A stretch of DNA of 64,000 bases from Rhytidiadelphus loreus. Lineage: Eukaryota > Streptophyta > Bryopsida > Hypnales > Hylocomiaceae. The notes beneath the pieces were generated by a model. It had not been told where the DNA came from. It did no database searches and saw only the letters and a program-made list of their open reading frames with translations. Shown here piece after piece: positions 9,385 through 20,266 of the stretch. A program made the translations under genes and the position numbers. Within the stretch, counting starts at the first letter, position 1. The number at the start of each line of letters is the position of its first letter. The stretch spans positions 34,539,001-34,603,000 of the forward strand of contig OX344765.1 in the NCBI GenBank assembly GCA_947034895.1. The letters are read 5' to 3'.

Positions 9385-11020
9385 CCCTTAATTTCAAAGC
9401 CTTATTTCATAAAAAAAATCTCAAAACTGTCATTTCTATAGCAAAGTGCAAAACTTTCAATTTTTAATTTTCTTACATATCTAACTATAGGACCTTGCAC
9501 GAGACTAGCAGAAAAAATGTGCAGGAAAAATGTGGAGGAAAAATTTCATAAACTTCAAACATGTAGATAGCAAGATATTTACAGTGAAGAAAGTAAAAAA
9601 TTTTGTGCCTTGTAGGACTAGATTATTAGACTTTGAATCTTCTTAACTTAAAATTTTTGCGCTAGAAATTTTGAGTCTAAATTTTTTTATGTCGAAGAAT
9701 TGAGTTTAGGAAAATAAAATTAAAAACAACTTGATTTTCATTCTTTAAAAAATGATTAAATAGAAGTAGATACAAGATAGAAGGAAAGACTAAATCATTA
9801 ATTTCTATAAGATGGAAATGACACAACTAAGGTTGATCACCTATTTCTGATCACTTAAGCAATTCAACCTATCTGCAGCTTGCGGGAAGTTTAAGGAAAT
9901 TTTTCCCATGTAGAGAAATACATTTCAGTAGAATTTTATAATTTTTTTTTTTGAAATTCCTCAAAAACAAAATTACCATGAATTTTTTTGTCAAGATTCT
10001 ATTTATCCCATTCCGAATATGTAGGCAAACCTATTTCCAACTATAGGATGGTTACAAAATTGATGCAAGGCTATCAATGTACATGTTGTGATCATTGTAT
10101 GCTTTCAATGTACACCTCCAAGACATTTGTGTTTCTCCCGTGGGACCTATAGTATGTGAGTTGTCACCTACAGTTTTGCAGATCAGAAATGAAGCAGTCT
10201 AAGCTGCGAGAATGGGAGTCTGGTCAAAAAAGGGTGATCTCCTTTACGTGGAACTTTTTTGATGAAATTGTGAAAATTGAATTCAAAAACAAATTCAATA
10301 TATTCTTTTCTCAAGAAGATGCAATAATTGCTTGCAAAACAACAAGCTCTCCATAACTTTCACATAACTAAGGTAGGAGGCTCTTAAAGCATGCACTTAA
10401 GGGCTGGTTCACCTTTTTCATGTTGTTTATTGTATGGGATTATTTTTAGCTCATTTTTCAGACAAAGAAAAATAGATTCTGATTGTAATGCAAGTCGTTT
10501 TGTATTTTTTGAATCATTTTTGAGTTACTTATGAAATTTCAAACAAGATGAGTCATAGGTCCCTATTTCTGACCATAGGTCTTCCATAAATCGTTCACTT
10601 ACAGTTTTTAGAGAGAAATGGGGAAAGCAAAGCAAATGACTGGCTCTTACAATAAATAATATTTTTTTTAATGATTCATTCAATGACAATAGAAGGTCCA
10701 TTTGAAGACCACCTCAAGTCCATTACAGGTGAGTCTACATGAGCAATTCTAAATGACCCTCCAACATTCAAGCCTCCTACCTTAGTCTAATTGGAATGAA
10801 TCAAACCTTTCCACAGACAAAAATATAATCTAGGAGAAACAAATTTTTAAATTTTTTATTTGTTGGGTTTTTTGTTGCCTGGTGAACTGCCTTTTGGACT
10901 GCCTTTTGGGACTTACGGTGGCATAACTTTTGCTCCTAAGCACGGATTGAAATAAAATTATATTCCCCCAAAGCTTATGTGTTTCTCTATCTTCAAAAAA
11001 AGGTTCAGAAAATCATGTCC
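9385..11020. mobile_element. TTAA-family element, composite and interrupted
   Basis: The left end is TTAA (9381-9384) followed by CCCTTAATTTC. The interior matches the complete copy at 53126-54001 in the same order: CAAAACTGTCATTT, TAGGACCTTGCAC, GATTTTCATTCTTT, CATAACTTTCACAT, GCATAACTTTTGCTCCTA. It is interrupted by MITE B copy 2 and probably by a further insertion at about 9830-10240. The right end is degraded. The non-interrupted copy gives the expected length of about 0.88 kb. Confidence 0.6.
10369..10784. mobile_element. MITE family B copy 2, nested in the TTAA-family element
   Basis: The ends are TAAGGTAGGAGGCTCTTAAA and CCTCCTACCTTA. Removing it rejoins CACATAACTA with the homologous CTAATTGGAATGAATC. 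The same stretch is uninterrupted in the copy at 53680-53715, which proves insertion into an existing repeat. It is in reverse orientation to copy 1 at 8719. Confidence 0.75.
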
Positions 11021-11126
11021 AAAGGAGCAATCTGATGTATCCATGAACTTCCAACCTCAACTTCTACACAAATGCAATCACATGCTGACAACAGGATCTT
11101 TGAAGTCTCATTTTATTGACAAAATG

Positions 11127-12693
11127 CTAATTATAAGATTTTGGGAGTTGAAACCCTGGAACAACTACTTTGTCCATAGAAAAGACGCCAGTAACAGGCA
11201 TCACATTCCAATACATTGTTAAATTGAAGTCACGGCCATGCAAGTCTTTACCCTGCACGAAAATTATACAACAAACAATCTCAGCAATTCAACAGAACAT
11301 GACTGTGAACTAGCTGCTTCAACAATCAAACCATCGTGCACAACAATGACAACAATGACAACAATGGGCAGAACATCGTCAAGCTTACCTGGAACGGGTA
11401 CGTGAAGTATCCAACTCTAGTCCTCGAGAGCTTGGATCTGACTTGCTGACTGATCTTCGCGTTTTCTTTCTTCTCAATGATTGTGTCCCACAAAGAAATC
11501 TGCATTTCGACAAAGAAATTGAGGGACTTCAAAACAGGGACAAACTTGAGCTTAGGATCGTGTACATAATTAGCATAACCATCTAATAAATTCCTGTTAA
11601 TTGGAATGTAGCAGAACATGAGATAAAGTTATACCTGATTGAACCCTTCTTCTGGACTCCAATACTCAGCTGCTACAAACACGAACAGCTGAACAAGAGC
11701 AGAATCAACCGCAGATTAGTCCCACAAATAAATCCCAGCACTTATAGTCACTTCCAAGACAGCAGAGCATATAGAACAGCACCACTAGAATAATCGACTA
11801 GACATGCCCAACCAATCTTGTAACTTAAAACAATGTCAACAAGACAATTCACATTACGAAAATTACTATCCTTTCTGTTCATATCTCTATCAGGTCAGTC
11901 AAAAAATTACGTTCTTCCTTATTACCTCAAAAATAACAGCCATGAAGAACTCTGTAGGGAAAGTGCAGCTCAGAGGAGACCCAGTACTATACGTGTACAT
12001 TTCAAGGGGTAGAGTCCCCTGAGCAGCACCCGTCCCAATTGTGCAAACAAGAGTGCTGTCAAAGGAAAACTACACAAATTAACAGCTGATATCATTACAA
12101 GACCCAATCCATACCTGTTTGGTGTTCCAGGTGAACACAGATTCCAGGTCTGCCTTGATATTCAATAACAACGAAACCTGCACACAAATTATGTCACAGT
12201 AAGGGATGAGATCCACTACACACCTTGTCAAACAAGCCATTACAGCTAAAAAATCCTAAAAATGTCTTGCACCACAATCAATAAAACGTGAAAACTAAGC
12301 CAAAATGCAGGAAGTGATAGACCATACCCTGTCATCGCCGTTGCGTAGTCTTTCTAAAGGTCCAAAACTCAAAACCTGCCACAATTGACCACGTTACAAA
12401 CAACATTAAACCCTAAACACCACTCCCAGCAACTAACTAGCTCCCCAAAACTCATAATTCACGACCTTGACAAGAACTGTCTTGAATCCCGAAACACAAA
12501 CACAGCCAAAAGACCTAAAAGCAAAAGCCACCCCTTATGACGAAACCCCGGAGTAAGAAAGGAAAACCTCCAATTCCACAAAGGGCGATGGGCGGTGCAG
12601 GTTATCCGACACGGACGCCACCGCGCAGAGAGCAGCCAGCACCGTGACGCTCAATGTCACCACCGTGTTCATACGCAGAATCCATGAATACAT
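11127..12693 (-). CDS. SPCS3: Signal peptidase complex subunit 3 (SPC22/23 type), six exons
   Basis: This is an accessory subunit of the ER signal peptidase that supports cleavage of signal peptides. Exons in transcript order are 12693-12568, 12375-12328, 12177-12115, 11688-11635, 11499-11389 and 11252-11127. All junctions are phase 0 and GT-AG, and the product has 175 residues (family about 165-180). A single N-terminal membrane helix (about 9-29, TVVTLSVTVLAALCAVASVS) is followed by a lumenal domain: VSLLLNIKADLESVFTWNTK, LFVFVAAEY, SLWDTIIEKKENAK, GRDFNLTMYWNVMPVTG and VVVPGFQLP. The first ATG (12693) aligns with the family start. An internal ATG at 12672 is less likely. Residues about 113-134, between ENAKI and GKDLHGRDF, are unusually divergent. 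Identification is secure. Confidence 0.93.
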
Positions 12694-12823
12694 CGTGTTC
12701 ACGGGAGCCCGCCAAACCCCAGAATCTGCAGCTTTCCGAAACGAGAAAGGGAGGAGAAGCCGGAATGCGGAAGAAAAAACCTAGAAGCACAAACCCTAGA
12801 ATGTGAAAGAAGGGATGGTTACA

Positions 12824-12979
12824 ATGGAGATCCTCGCGATCGCAGTAAGCTTGTCAGCGATCGCAGTAGGGACGATTGCTAAGCTGAAGCTTTTCGTGCT
12901 CATGAGCAAAAGCTTGCGCGAGCACGACGACGAAGAGGACGATGAAAGATTAGGTCAAATGTTTCGACGACGACGCTAG
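12824..12979 (+). CDS. Possible 51-residue membrane microprotein divergent from SPCS3
   Basis: An ATG 130 bp from the SPCS3 start codon, on the opposite strand, opens a 52-codon frame. It has one hydrophobic helix (ILAIAVSLSAIAVGTIAKLK), then FVLMSKSLREH, an acidic DDEEDDE run and a terminal RRRR. The region is GC-rich and coding-like compared with its flanks. It could instead be part of the SPCS3 promoter or leader. No family was recognised. A GTAAGC inside the helix could act as a splice donor, so the gene model is uncertain. Confidence 0.3.
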   Translation: MEILAIAVSLSAIAVGTIAKLKLFVLMSKSLREHDDEEDDERLGQMFRRRR

Positions 12980-13690
12980 CGTGTTCAGAGTTCATCCATC
13001 GCTTTGTCATCGGGCGTTTTCATTGGCTAACTGGAAGATGAAATTCCGTATTTTCATTCCCGGTTACGAACAGATTCTGTTCTTGACTAGATAGTTAGAA
13101 ATTTTCTTATATCAAATTTTAAACATATTTTGGGGAATTTTATTTCCAAAAAACTCAAAATTCATCATTGTCTTTTTTGAGAAAATAACTTAGTATTTGG
13201 CTACACTTATCTCCAATTGGAAAGGAAGTATTATACACTAAAAATTGTATTTAGTGTCATGTGGTAAATAGTGTCACGTGGATAACTTTATAAGTAGCAC
13301 GAATCCACTTCTTAATTGATGACAATATTTGCAATTTGAAAAAAAATAAAAAAAATAAAACTATTTACTATATCTATAAATATATGAATAGTTACAACAC
13401 TTGACATTTAAGATAATGCATGAAATGTGGAAAAAATGATATTGAGTTGTTTGAAGAATATAAAAAATATTACAAATCAAATCAGCTACAATATCCACTT
13501 GGACAATAACAATCTTTAGGTTCTTTAGATTGCTTCATCTTATATATGATAAAATAAAAAACAAAGTTCATTGTGCACAACATAGATAAATAATGAAATT
13601 CAAAATTGCCTCTTTAATCATTGTAAGTCTTTTATATAAGTCATTTTAAGCACTTCAATATAAAACAAAGTGTGATTTTTGAAAGATGCC
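12980..13690. other. AT-rich intergenic, nothing recognised
   Basis: This is low-complexity AT-rich sequence. It includes ATTTAGTGTCATGTGG and AAATAGTGTCACGTGG (about 13250-13280), which resemble repeat-derived sequence at 17330-17360. No gene was seen. Confidence 0.4.
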
Positions 13691-13959
13691 TAAGGTAGTC
13701 TCTCCTAAATGCGCCACTAACCCAAAATGCCATCATTACTTTGTATACATTTCCAAAATTAATATGTACCTATATGGAAGAAACAATTTTAGAGTCTATT
13801 AAAAAAAGCTTTGACTACTCATAACTTTTACATACAGTATCAAAACATTGCATTCTTTGCTTTGTTGGAACTTCCTTTCACTTGCCAACCCAAAAATATG
13901 AAAATTTGAAGAATAATAGGTACATTAGCAAAAGTAGCATTTGGGGAGTGTCCACCTTA
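13691..13959. mobile_element. MITE family D copy 1
   Basis: The ends are TAAGGTAGTCTCTCC and, inverted, TAAGGTGGACACTCCCC. The interior (ATGTACCTATATGGAAGAAA, TTGGAACTTCCTTTCACTTG) is shared with 35613-35903 and 49377-49665. It abuts the left end of the TTAA-family element that follows. Confidence 0.7.
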
Positions 13960-13960
13960 A

Positions 13961-14845
13961 TCCTACCTAAAGGACCAGTGTCCATTCAATATATGCAAGA
14001 AATCTTAGGTAGGTTCCTACAATGTCAACTTTGGTTGGATGTTCACAAATAATTGACACAAGATGGGAACATTCACCCTCCTTATAGGCATTTAAAAAAA
14101 AATCCAATGAGATGCTTGGATCAAAAGTTATGCTACCCAAAAAGATTGGGCAATTCAAGCAATTTGGGAATCTTTTGCTAAAACCCTCATTGACTTTTCA
14201 AGTTTGGCATGTTTGTAACTAATAAATATTGAAAATTGAAAATTGAAAATTGAAAATAAAGCTCTCAAATCACATTCTAAGAAGAGTCAAACTTTGTTAG
14301 CTAGCTTCAAGCCCTATTGTCTTGCAATCAATGAAGTCAAAGTTCTTGAAAATTTTCCCTCATATTCCAAATATTTGTCTATAACTTTTCACTACTTGGA
14401 TTTCAAATAAAAAATTTCCTCACTACACAAGAAATCATCAAAAAATGACTAATGTATTGCCAATTCACTTAACTTCCTTGCATTGCAAGGAGATTTAGAG
14501 TAAGCTAGACTCCATATTTGCTTCTCAATTTTTTCGATGGCGAAGAGACTCAAATTCATAAGGAGCAAAATTTTTATTCCGAGAAGACCCAAAGTATGTT
14601 GACCCCATTTCACTAAAATGAAAAAAATAAAAAATTCTCACTTCAAAACTTCAAACATTATGAATCTTTTCAATCCACACAACCAAATGGGCTGAAATTT
14701 TTCCAAACATATTTTCATAGTAATGTAACTAGACTTTTCAACGATTGAAGTTCAGAAAAAAGGGTTTCATTTTCAATTTCGGGCAATGCACCAAATGGCA
14801 GCTTTTGACAATTTCTCTTGGAAAACACACCCGATCCTTTACGGG
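13961..14845. mobile_element. TTAA-family element (subtype with GTTAGCTA block)
   Basis: The left end reads CCTAAAGGACCAGTG at about 13966. The right end GATCCTTTACGGG is followed by TTAA (14846-14849). The interior, for example AAGTCAAAGTTCTTGAAA and TATTGCCAATTCACTTAAC, matches 57290-57600. It has no coding capacity. Confidence 0.65.
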
Positions 14846-14849
14846 TTAA

Positions 14850-15376
14850 ATTGTGGAGAGGCCATCAGGTACAAGAGCCAAAACCATCATTCTGTGTGAA
14901 TTCTTCATGCAATTTCAAAGGGCAGATTTGCTGTAAGAATGCTAGAATCAAAATGTGGAATACCAATCCACACTTCACTGAAGCCAGTAGCTGAATCACA
15001 AAACTGAACATCCTGTGTTCATGATCTGATGAAGGAGAAAGTGATGAACCTCTCATTACTTTGTGCAGTTACAAAACTGCAGAACTTCAATTGGACTACA
15101 GTCTAAATACCCTGCAGCGGACCTTCCATCAACCCTAATTTGCACAGTGATATTCCCAGAACATCGGAGCAAGACACCAGTTAAGCTTCCCCTACAAAGA
15201 GTATCGTGAAGCCTTATTCATTATCACTGACAAGCGTCTCAACTAACTCAAGAATCAGATCTAAAATGCTTTGTTCATGGAGATGCAACAAGATATTCGA
15301 CCTTCTCCTGGCTAACCTGAATGAGTCATCTAGCAATAACATAGACTTTGCAAAACATGGAACTAGTCACATTTGA
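14850..15376. other. 3' flank of the complex I ferredoxin-like gene
   Basis: This is mixed-composition sequence downstream of the minus-strand gene at 15377-16820 and probably includes its 3' UTR. No separate gene was seen. Confidence 0.35.
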
Positions 15377-16820
15377 TTACAAAGTTCTCCAGGGCTTCTC
15401 TTCAGCAATGGAGACCACCATGCCCTCAAGCTCTGGCTCCAAAACAATTTGGCATCCCAACCTTGCATGTGGGTCAGCTTTCCTTGCATGCGTCCTGTCT
15501 TTCAACACCTCAATCTCAGCTTCAGTTCTGGCAGGTAGCTTGTCCAGCCACTCATTGGCAATGCTGACCTGCAAACCGAAAATAAGACAAAATTTAAAAT
15601 TGACTAAAAATAAATCTGCGGTAACTCTAACATGAAGGCAGAAAGTACTACAAGACCTAAATGTGACACAAAATCTGAGACAGTGGTAGTCGATGACCCG
15701 TCATGCAGTCTTGGCATTCTATGGGTATTGAAGCCAACGAAGTCTTATCTGAAGTATAGAGGAGGGCCCTAGTGCATTCATAAAACCAATGGTCAATGAG
15801 ATCAGCCCATGGGGGAACTATTATTGAAAATCTTCGATTAGAACCTAACTGGGACGGCTTGCAAAATCAACTGGACATTCCAGACTTATCACAAAACCCT
15901 AAAGCACAAATTTTCAGCGTTTGTAATTCACGAGGGTCTTTGAAAGAGCGCCCTGAAGACGAAATGAGGATTGCAACTGTAGGGCCTAGGGGAAGAATCC
16001 AGATAATATGCTGGGCTTCCTCCTCCAGATACTCTACGGTAAAAACTAGAATTGCAAATTCGGTGCTGCTTTCAGAAATTCGCTTTGCCAAAATTTCCCA
16101 TGGTACAAATAATGCTGCACTGGAACCGCAGGGAAATGCACCCCGACCTGCAAACTGTCCCGGTGCATTCTCATGACAACAATGTAGCAACGATTACTAT
16201 TTAAACTTCTATGACACCATTTAGGCATACGAGTTGGTAAATCCTGTCCACAGAATTACCAATTACATTAAACTATATTTTCAAATCACATTAAGCGATA
16301 CTTCCATCAAAATTGCAATATTAGGGTTCCATCATACCCCCAAAACCAGGCTTATAGGAAAAGAATCTTCACACAATCATCACCTCCGATCAACACACCC
16401 AAACACTAAAGCGCTAAAATCAAATCTCCGCACAACCACTAACCAATTCAAGAATGCGCTCATCTCCCCGCAATCAACACATCCGACCTCCCCAAACCCT
16501 AATTGCACCAAACCCTGCGAATTCCCATCCTAACCCACCTCGCATTCCGCCCCGCAGGCAGTGATGTCTTCCAAGCGATGACGCTCGGGATCGAACAAGC
16601 CCCTGTCGACGAGGGTGCGCAGCAGCGTATGGCCGGACAGGCCCTTGATTAAATGGCGCTGTCCGTCCTCGTCAATGGCGGTCATCTGCACCATGCGATC
16701 GGACACTTTGGCCGAGCCATGGCGCACCACCGAGGTCTCGGACTGCGTGGCGATGGAGCCCGCGTGACGGACGTGATACGAGAGGAGACGGCTGACGCCC
16801 CGGAAGCTGCGCATGGCCAT
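15377..16820 (-). CDS. Mitochondrial 2Fe-2S ferredoxin-like protein, complex I bridge (C1-FDX type), two exons
   Basis: Exons are 16820-16539 and 15568-15377, joined by a 970-bp phase-0 GT-AG intron, giving 157 residues. The N-terminus (MAMRSFRGVSRLLSYHVRHA) is Arg/Ser-rich and basic, as in mitochondrial presequences. The core reads KVSDRMVQMTAID, LSGHTLLRTLVDRGLFDP, RLEDITACGAECEV, ANEWLDKLPART, HARLGCQIVL and ELEGMVVSIAE with KPW. The order matches Arabidopsis At3g07480, identified as the ferredoxin subunit bridging the two arms of plant mitochondrial complex I. Only three cysteines remain in the cluster region (C89, C93, C133) instead of the four of a classical 2Fe-2S ferredoxin, which agrees with that family rather than an electron-transfer ferredoxin. 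ATG 16820 is chosen because upstream in-frame codons lie in promoter-like sequence. Confidence 0.88.
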
Positions 16821-17077
16821 GGTTCTCGTGTGTGAAGCTTTTTTGTTGCTCCCTGCAACAACAACTGCTCCCGACGAGCCCGAAAACACATTCGCAGCAA
16901 GAAAATGCTCAATTTCTTTGGGGATTTTGGCTTGAGGGTGCCGATGACTGCTCTCCGTCGATCTTCGATTCATCGACGGTGGAGATTTCACCTCTTGAAG
17001 AGGTCATCGATGACCGGAGAGCGCACAGCGCAAGGGCAAAAATGGTAGGAACGAATGTTCACCGGTTTTACAGGTAC
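16821..17077 (-). promoter_or_regulatory. Upstream region of the ferredoxin-like gene
   Basis: This GC-rich stretch lies between the start codon and the MITE at 17078. It contains a near palindrome around ATCGACGG and ATCGATGACCGG. It is a probable leader and promoter, with no defined boxes. Confidence 0.3.
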
Positions 17078-17288
17078 TCTAATAATGAAATTTAGTGTTA
17101 CCCACACTAATTGATTTAAATATGTTATGAGTTTTTTACTCTTCATGAATATTTTTTACCAATTATGTTTATAGATATCCCCTCTTTAAATAGTATTCAT
17201 ATCTATGCTCTTAGTAAATTAAAATGTTCATCAAACTTGTAGCATTTTAAATCAATTATTGTGGTAACACAAAATTTCATTATTAGAA
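17078..17288. mobile_element. MITE with 25-bp terminal inverted repeats
   Basis: The left end TCTAATAATGAAATTTAGTG and the inverted right end (complement TTCTAATAATGAAATTTTGT) match over about 25 bp with one or two differences. The element is about 211 bp, AT-rich and non-coding. It sits directly upstream of the ferredoxin-like gene. Confidence 0.65.
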
Positions 17289-19070
17289 TAGGTAGATTGA
17301 GGTCATTTATTCTAATATATTAATAATGATATTTAGTGTCATGTTACATTTAGTGTTACTTACCCTATTATCTGGTACTCACCTTAGTTCTAATTTGTTG
17401 ACAAATAGTGTTCAAGTTGACATTAGTGTTAGTAACATTAGTAATATTCTTGACATTTAGTACAATACTAACAATTATAGTAGTTAAAAAATTGAGTTCA
17501 TATTGGCATTTAATGTTAGAGTGTGTAAATAGTGTTGCAAATCATAAATATCATTATTAACATAGTTGTAAGCAATTATGCTAGGTATTCATTTTTTAGG
17601 TACATTATTTTGTATAGTAATCTTTGATACAAGGACAAGCCAATCTACTCATGGATTAAGCATTTTTCATTTGCATAACAAATTTATCATTATGATTTAT
17701 GGAATTATGGGACGGTTTAAGACTTCAAAAGATGAATTGAGTTAAACAAAGTTAAAAAATAAAATAAGATAATGGACAAAGATTTGTATTTCACCAATTG
17801 AAAAACTTCAATAAAGCGATATTGCAGTCATATGCATCTTGGGATTGAGTTGCATTCTTGAGCCTTGAATTTGAGTTAAATTTTGACTATCTTCCTCTTA
17901 AAAATAAAATTTTCATTTGCTTACTATAAATTTCACCCATTTTTGTATACAATAACTATACATAAAATGGAACACTTGGCTTCAAAATAGACCCCTATTT
18001 TTGAAGGGAAATTGAATAGGGAAGATACCCAAAATGGTGCAAATTACAAAGACAAGTGTAAGTTGGAGTTAGTGGCTACTTTGAGTAGTAAGCTTATGCA
18101 ACTCTATTTCTAATACTATGGAGGTGGCAACCTTACAAGTGGTCAATTTAGGGTACACTTTTTGTTGTTTTAACTTCAAGTCTTCTGTATGACATGTTTT
18201 GATGCATCTTTGAAAATTTGTAACTAATTCACAATGTATTCAGAAATTATAAAACCACTTGCATTTTGATTCACAATCCTTCATCAATGTGCAAAAAATG
18301 TTGTTCATTTTCAAGAACATATTGGTTTGTCAGAGAGCTTATTTGTGATATTTTAGGAGTAATTACCTTAATTGCATTTCAAAATCACATTGAAAATACT
18401 CTATTGTTTCTTTCTTGTAACTTTTAAAATTTTCAAAGAAATTCAAAGCGCAATGTTGTACTATAATATAGAAGTTTTAATTTTCTTTTATTATTTATAT
18501 TCATTTTTCAAAGTTTTCATAACTATTCACTATTGCATGTATTTTTAAGACTATAAATTGTTAAAGTAATTGTTAAATTTGAAATACATATCTTAAAAAC
18601 AAAATAGAATTATAGATCAAATTACAAAAAATGTTGATGTGCATAGCATGTGAAACTTTTTAATGAAATTGAAGATAGGACCTCAATCACAATTACAAAT
18701 AATCTATTGGTTGCAATTAAGGTTATAGTTAGTTCTATTTTATTCCACCTAAAATCATCTAAAGTAACATTTAAACGTGGATCTCATTATTAAACTATCT
18801 TAGAATGTGTTGAATCATGTTGTTAATTAATTAAAAAAATGATTTAAAACTTTTTTAAGCATACGTATCTCTAAACACTATGAATGCATTATAAATTTTC
18901 AAATTTTCGATCATAGGTGTATCCTAAATTGACCCTATACCCTCATACATCAATAACATACATTAATAAAAAAAATTATATGTGTAATACGGGCCAAAAT
19001 TAGGTGTAATTATCCAATTGGGCAGGTTACCTTTTACCGGTTAAAACAGCTGGAATGCACCAGTAGCCGG
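17289..19070. other. AT-rich intergenic, nothing recognised
   Basis: Very AT-rich. A degenerate relative of the preceding MITE end lies at about 17310-17370 (AATAATGATATTTAGTGTCA). There are no coding frames of note. Confidence 0.4.
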
Positions 19071-20266
19071 TTATAAAAGAGCAGAACTTTTAGAGAGCAT
19101 CAACCACGTGGCAAGAGTCCGCCACGTCACACGCTCCCATTGGATAACCATATCTTACACGTTCCCTCCCTCACCGCCGGTGGGAACGGGGTTAGTACTT
19201 CCTCTTCGGTGAAGGTCGTGCTGTCTTTGAATGCTCACAGTCGTTGTCACTACATTCACAGGATTGCTGCACCCGCGCAATCTACGAGTGCTCTGGTTTC
19301 AGAAAATTGCATACTTCCTTTCCATCTCTCAAGAGTTTTCCTCTGTAGCTCATAATTCAAGCTCGTAAAAAATACTACAGGAGAGTTCATTTGTTTTTTT
19401 ACTTGTGGATAGATTGACTTTATTGTGAGCAGATTGAGCGGCGAGAATCGCCGTGAAAGAATTTGTTTTCAACGTAATTGGAGTTTGTGAGAAGATTGAT
19501 TTGGTCTCTTTGGAGCTCTCATGGATGAATATGAATTTGGAAGCTGTGAGGTTGTGAAGGCATTGTGGCTTGGCAGTTCGGAATTCTCGAAAGGTACGCG
19601 GTGTAGGAGAAGTTGTTAGGGTTTAAATGAGATTTTTAATTCGAAGATTATTTACAGGTACTCTTCCTCAATAAGCGACATTGTTTGTGAACTCAAAAAT
19701 TTGATTGTTCTTGTGTGTTTCAGTATCCCCGTGGACTATTACCTCGGCATTTGTTAGGATTTGGCTACTCTCTGTTCTCAATTTCGTTCGCCTTGGAGCA
19801 GGGAGATTTCGTTGAGATTAAAATTTCGTTGTTAGGATTCGAATTTCAATGTTGAGCTCAGCCGAGATGTGCTGATGGTAGTATAGTGACCAAAATGGAT
19901 TGTAGTGATGAGAACGAGCTGATTTTTTCGAAGAATTTTGACCTTGAGGGCTTGGAATGAGCTGCAAGTACACTCATGAGAACTGGTTTGTGATCATCGA
20001 CTTTCCTCTGTTGTCGTCTGAAGTCTTTAATCACTTTGACGTCGTCAGATTAGTTAAATTTGCGAAATTTCAAGACATTGACACTGTTCAGTGGCCCGGC
20101 TGGGACGTCAGGTCTATTGCTGGTCTTAGCTTTAGAGCTCTGTGGACTTCTATGTCATAATGTTGGCGCTCTGAATCATCTCTAGGGTCTAGCTGCAGAA
20201 ATCTTTAGATTTAAAGGATAACCTCACCGAACATTTCCTGTTGTCTGCATGTAGGAACCCGACGTT
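19071..20266 (+). promoter_or_regulatory. Promoter and long, possibly spliced leader of the SMP-C2 gene
   Basis: A TATAAAA motif lies at 19072-19078. A G-box palindrome CCACGTGG at 19104-19111 and a second ACGT core (GCCACGTCAC, 19121-19130) follow, with CCATTGG at about 19138. A plausible donor AAG|GTACGC (19594) and acceptor TGCATGTAG (ending 20254) would remove most of the leader. Short frames such as 19957-20160 would then be intronic. This is inferred only. Confidence 0.35.

Noticed and set aside
15796..16190. Overlapping frames on both strands within the ferredoxin-like gene
   Set aside because: They lie in its intron and show no protein family features.
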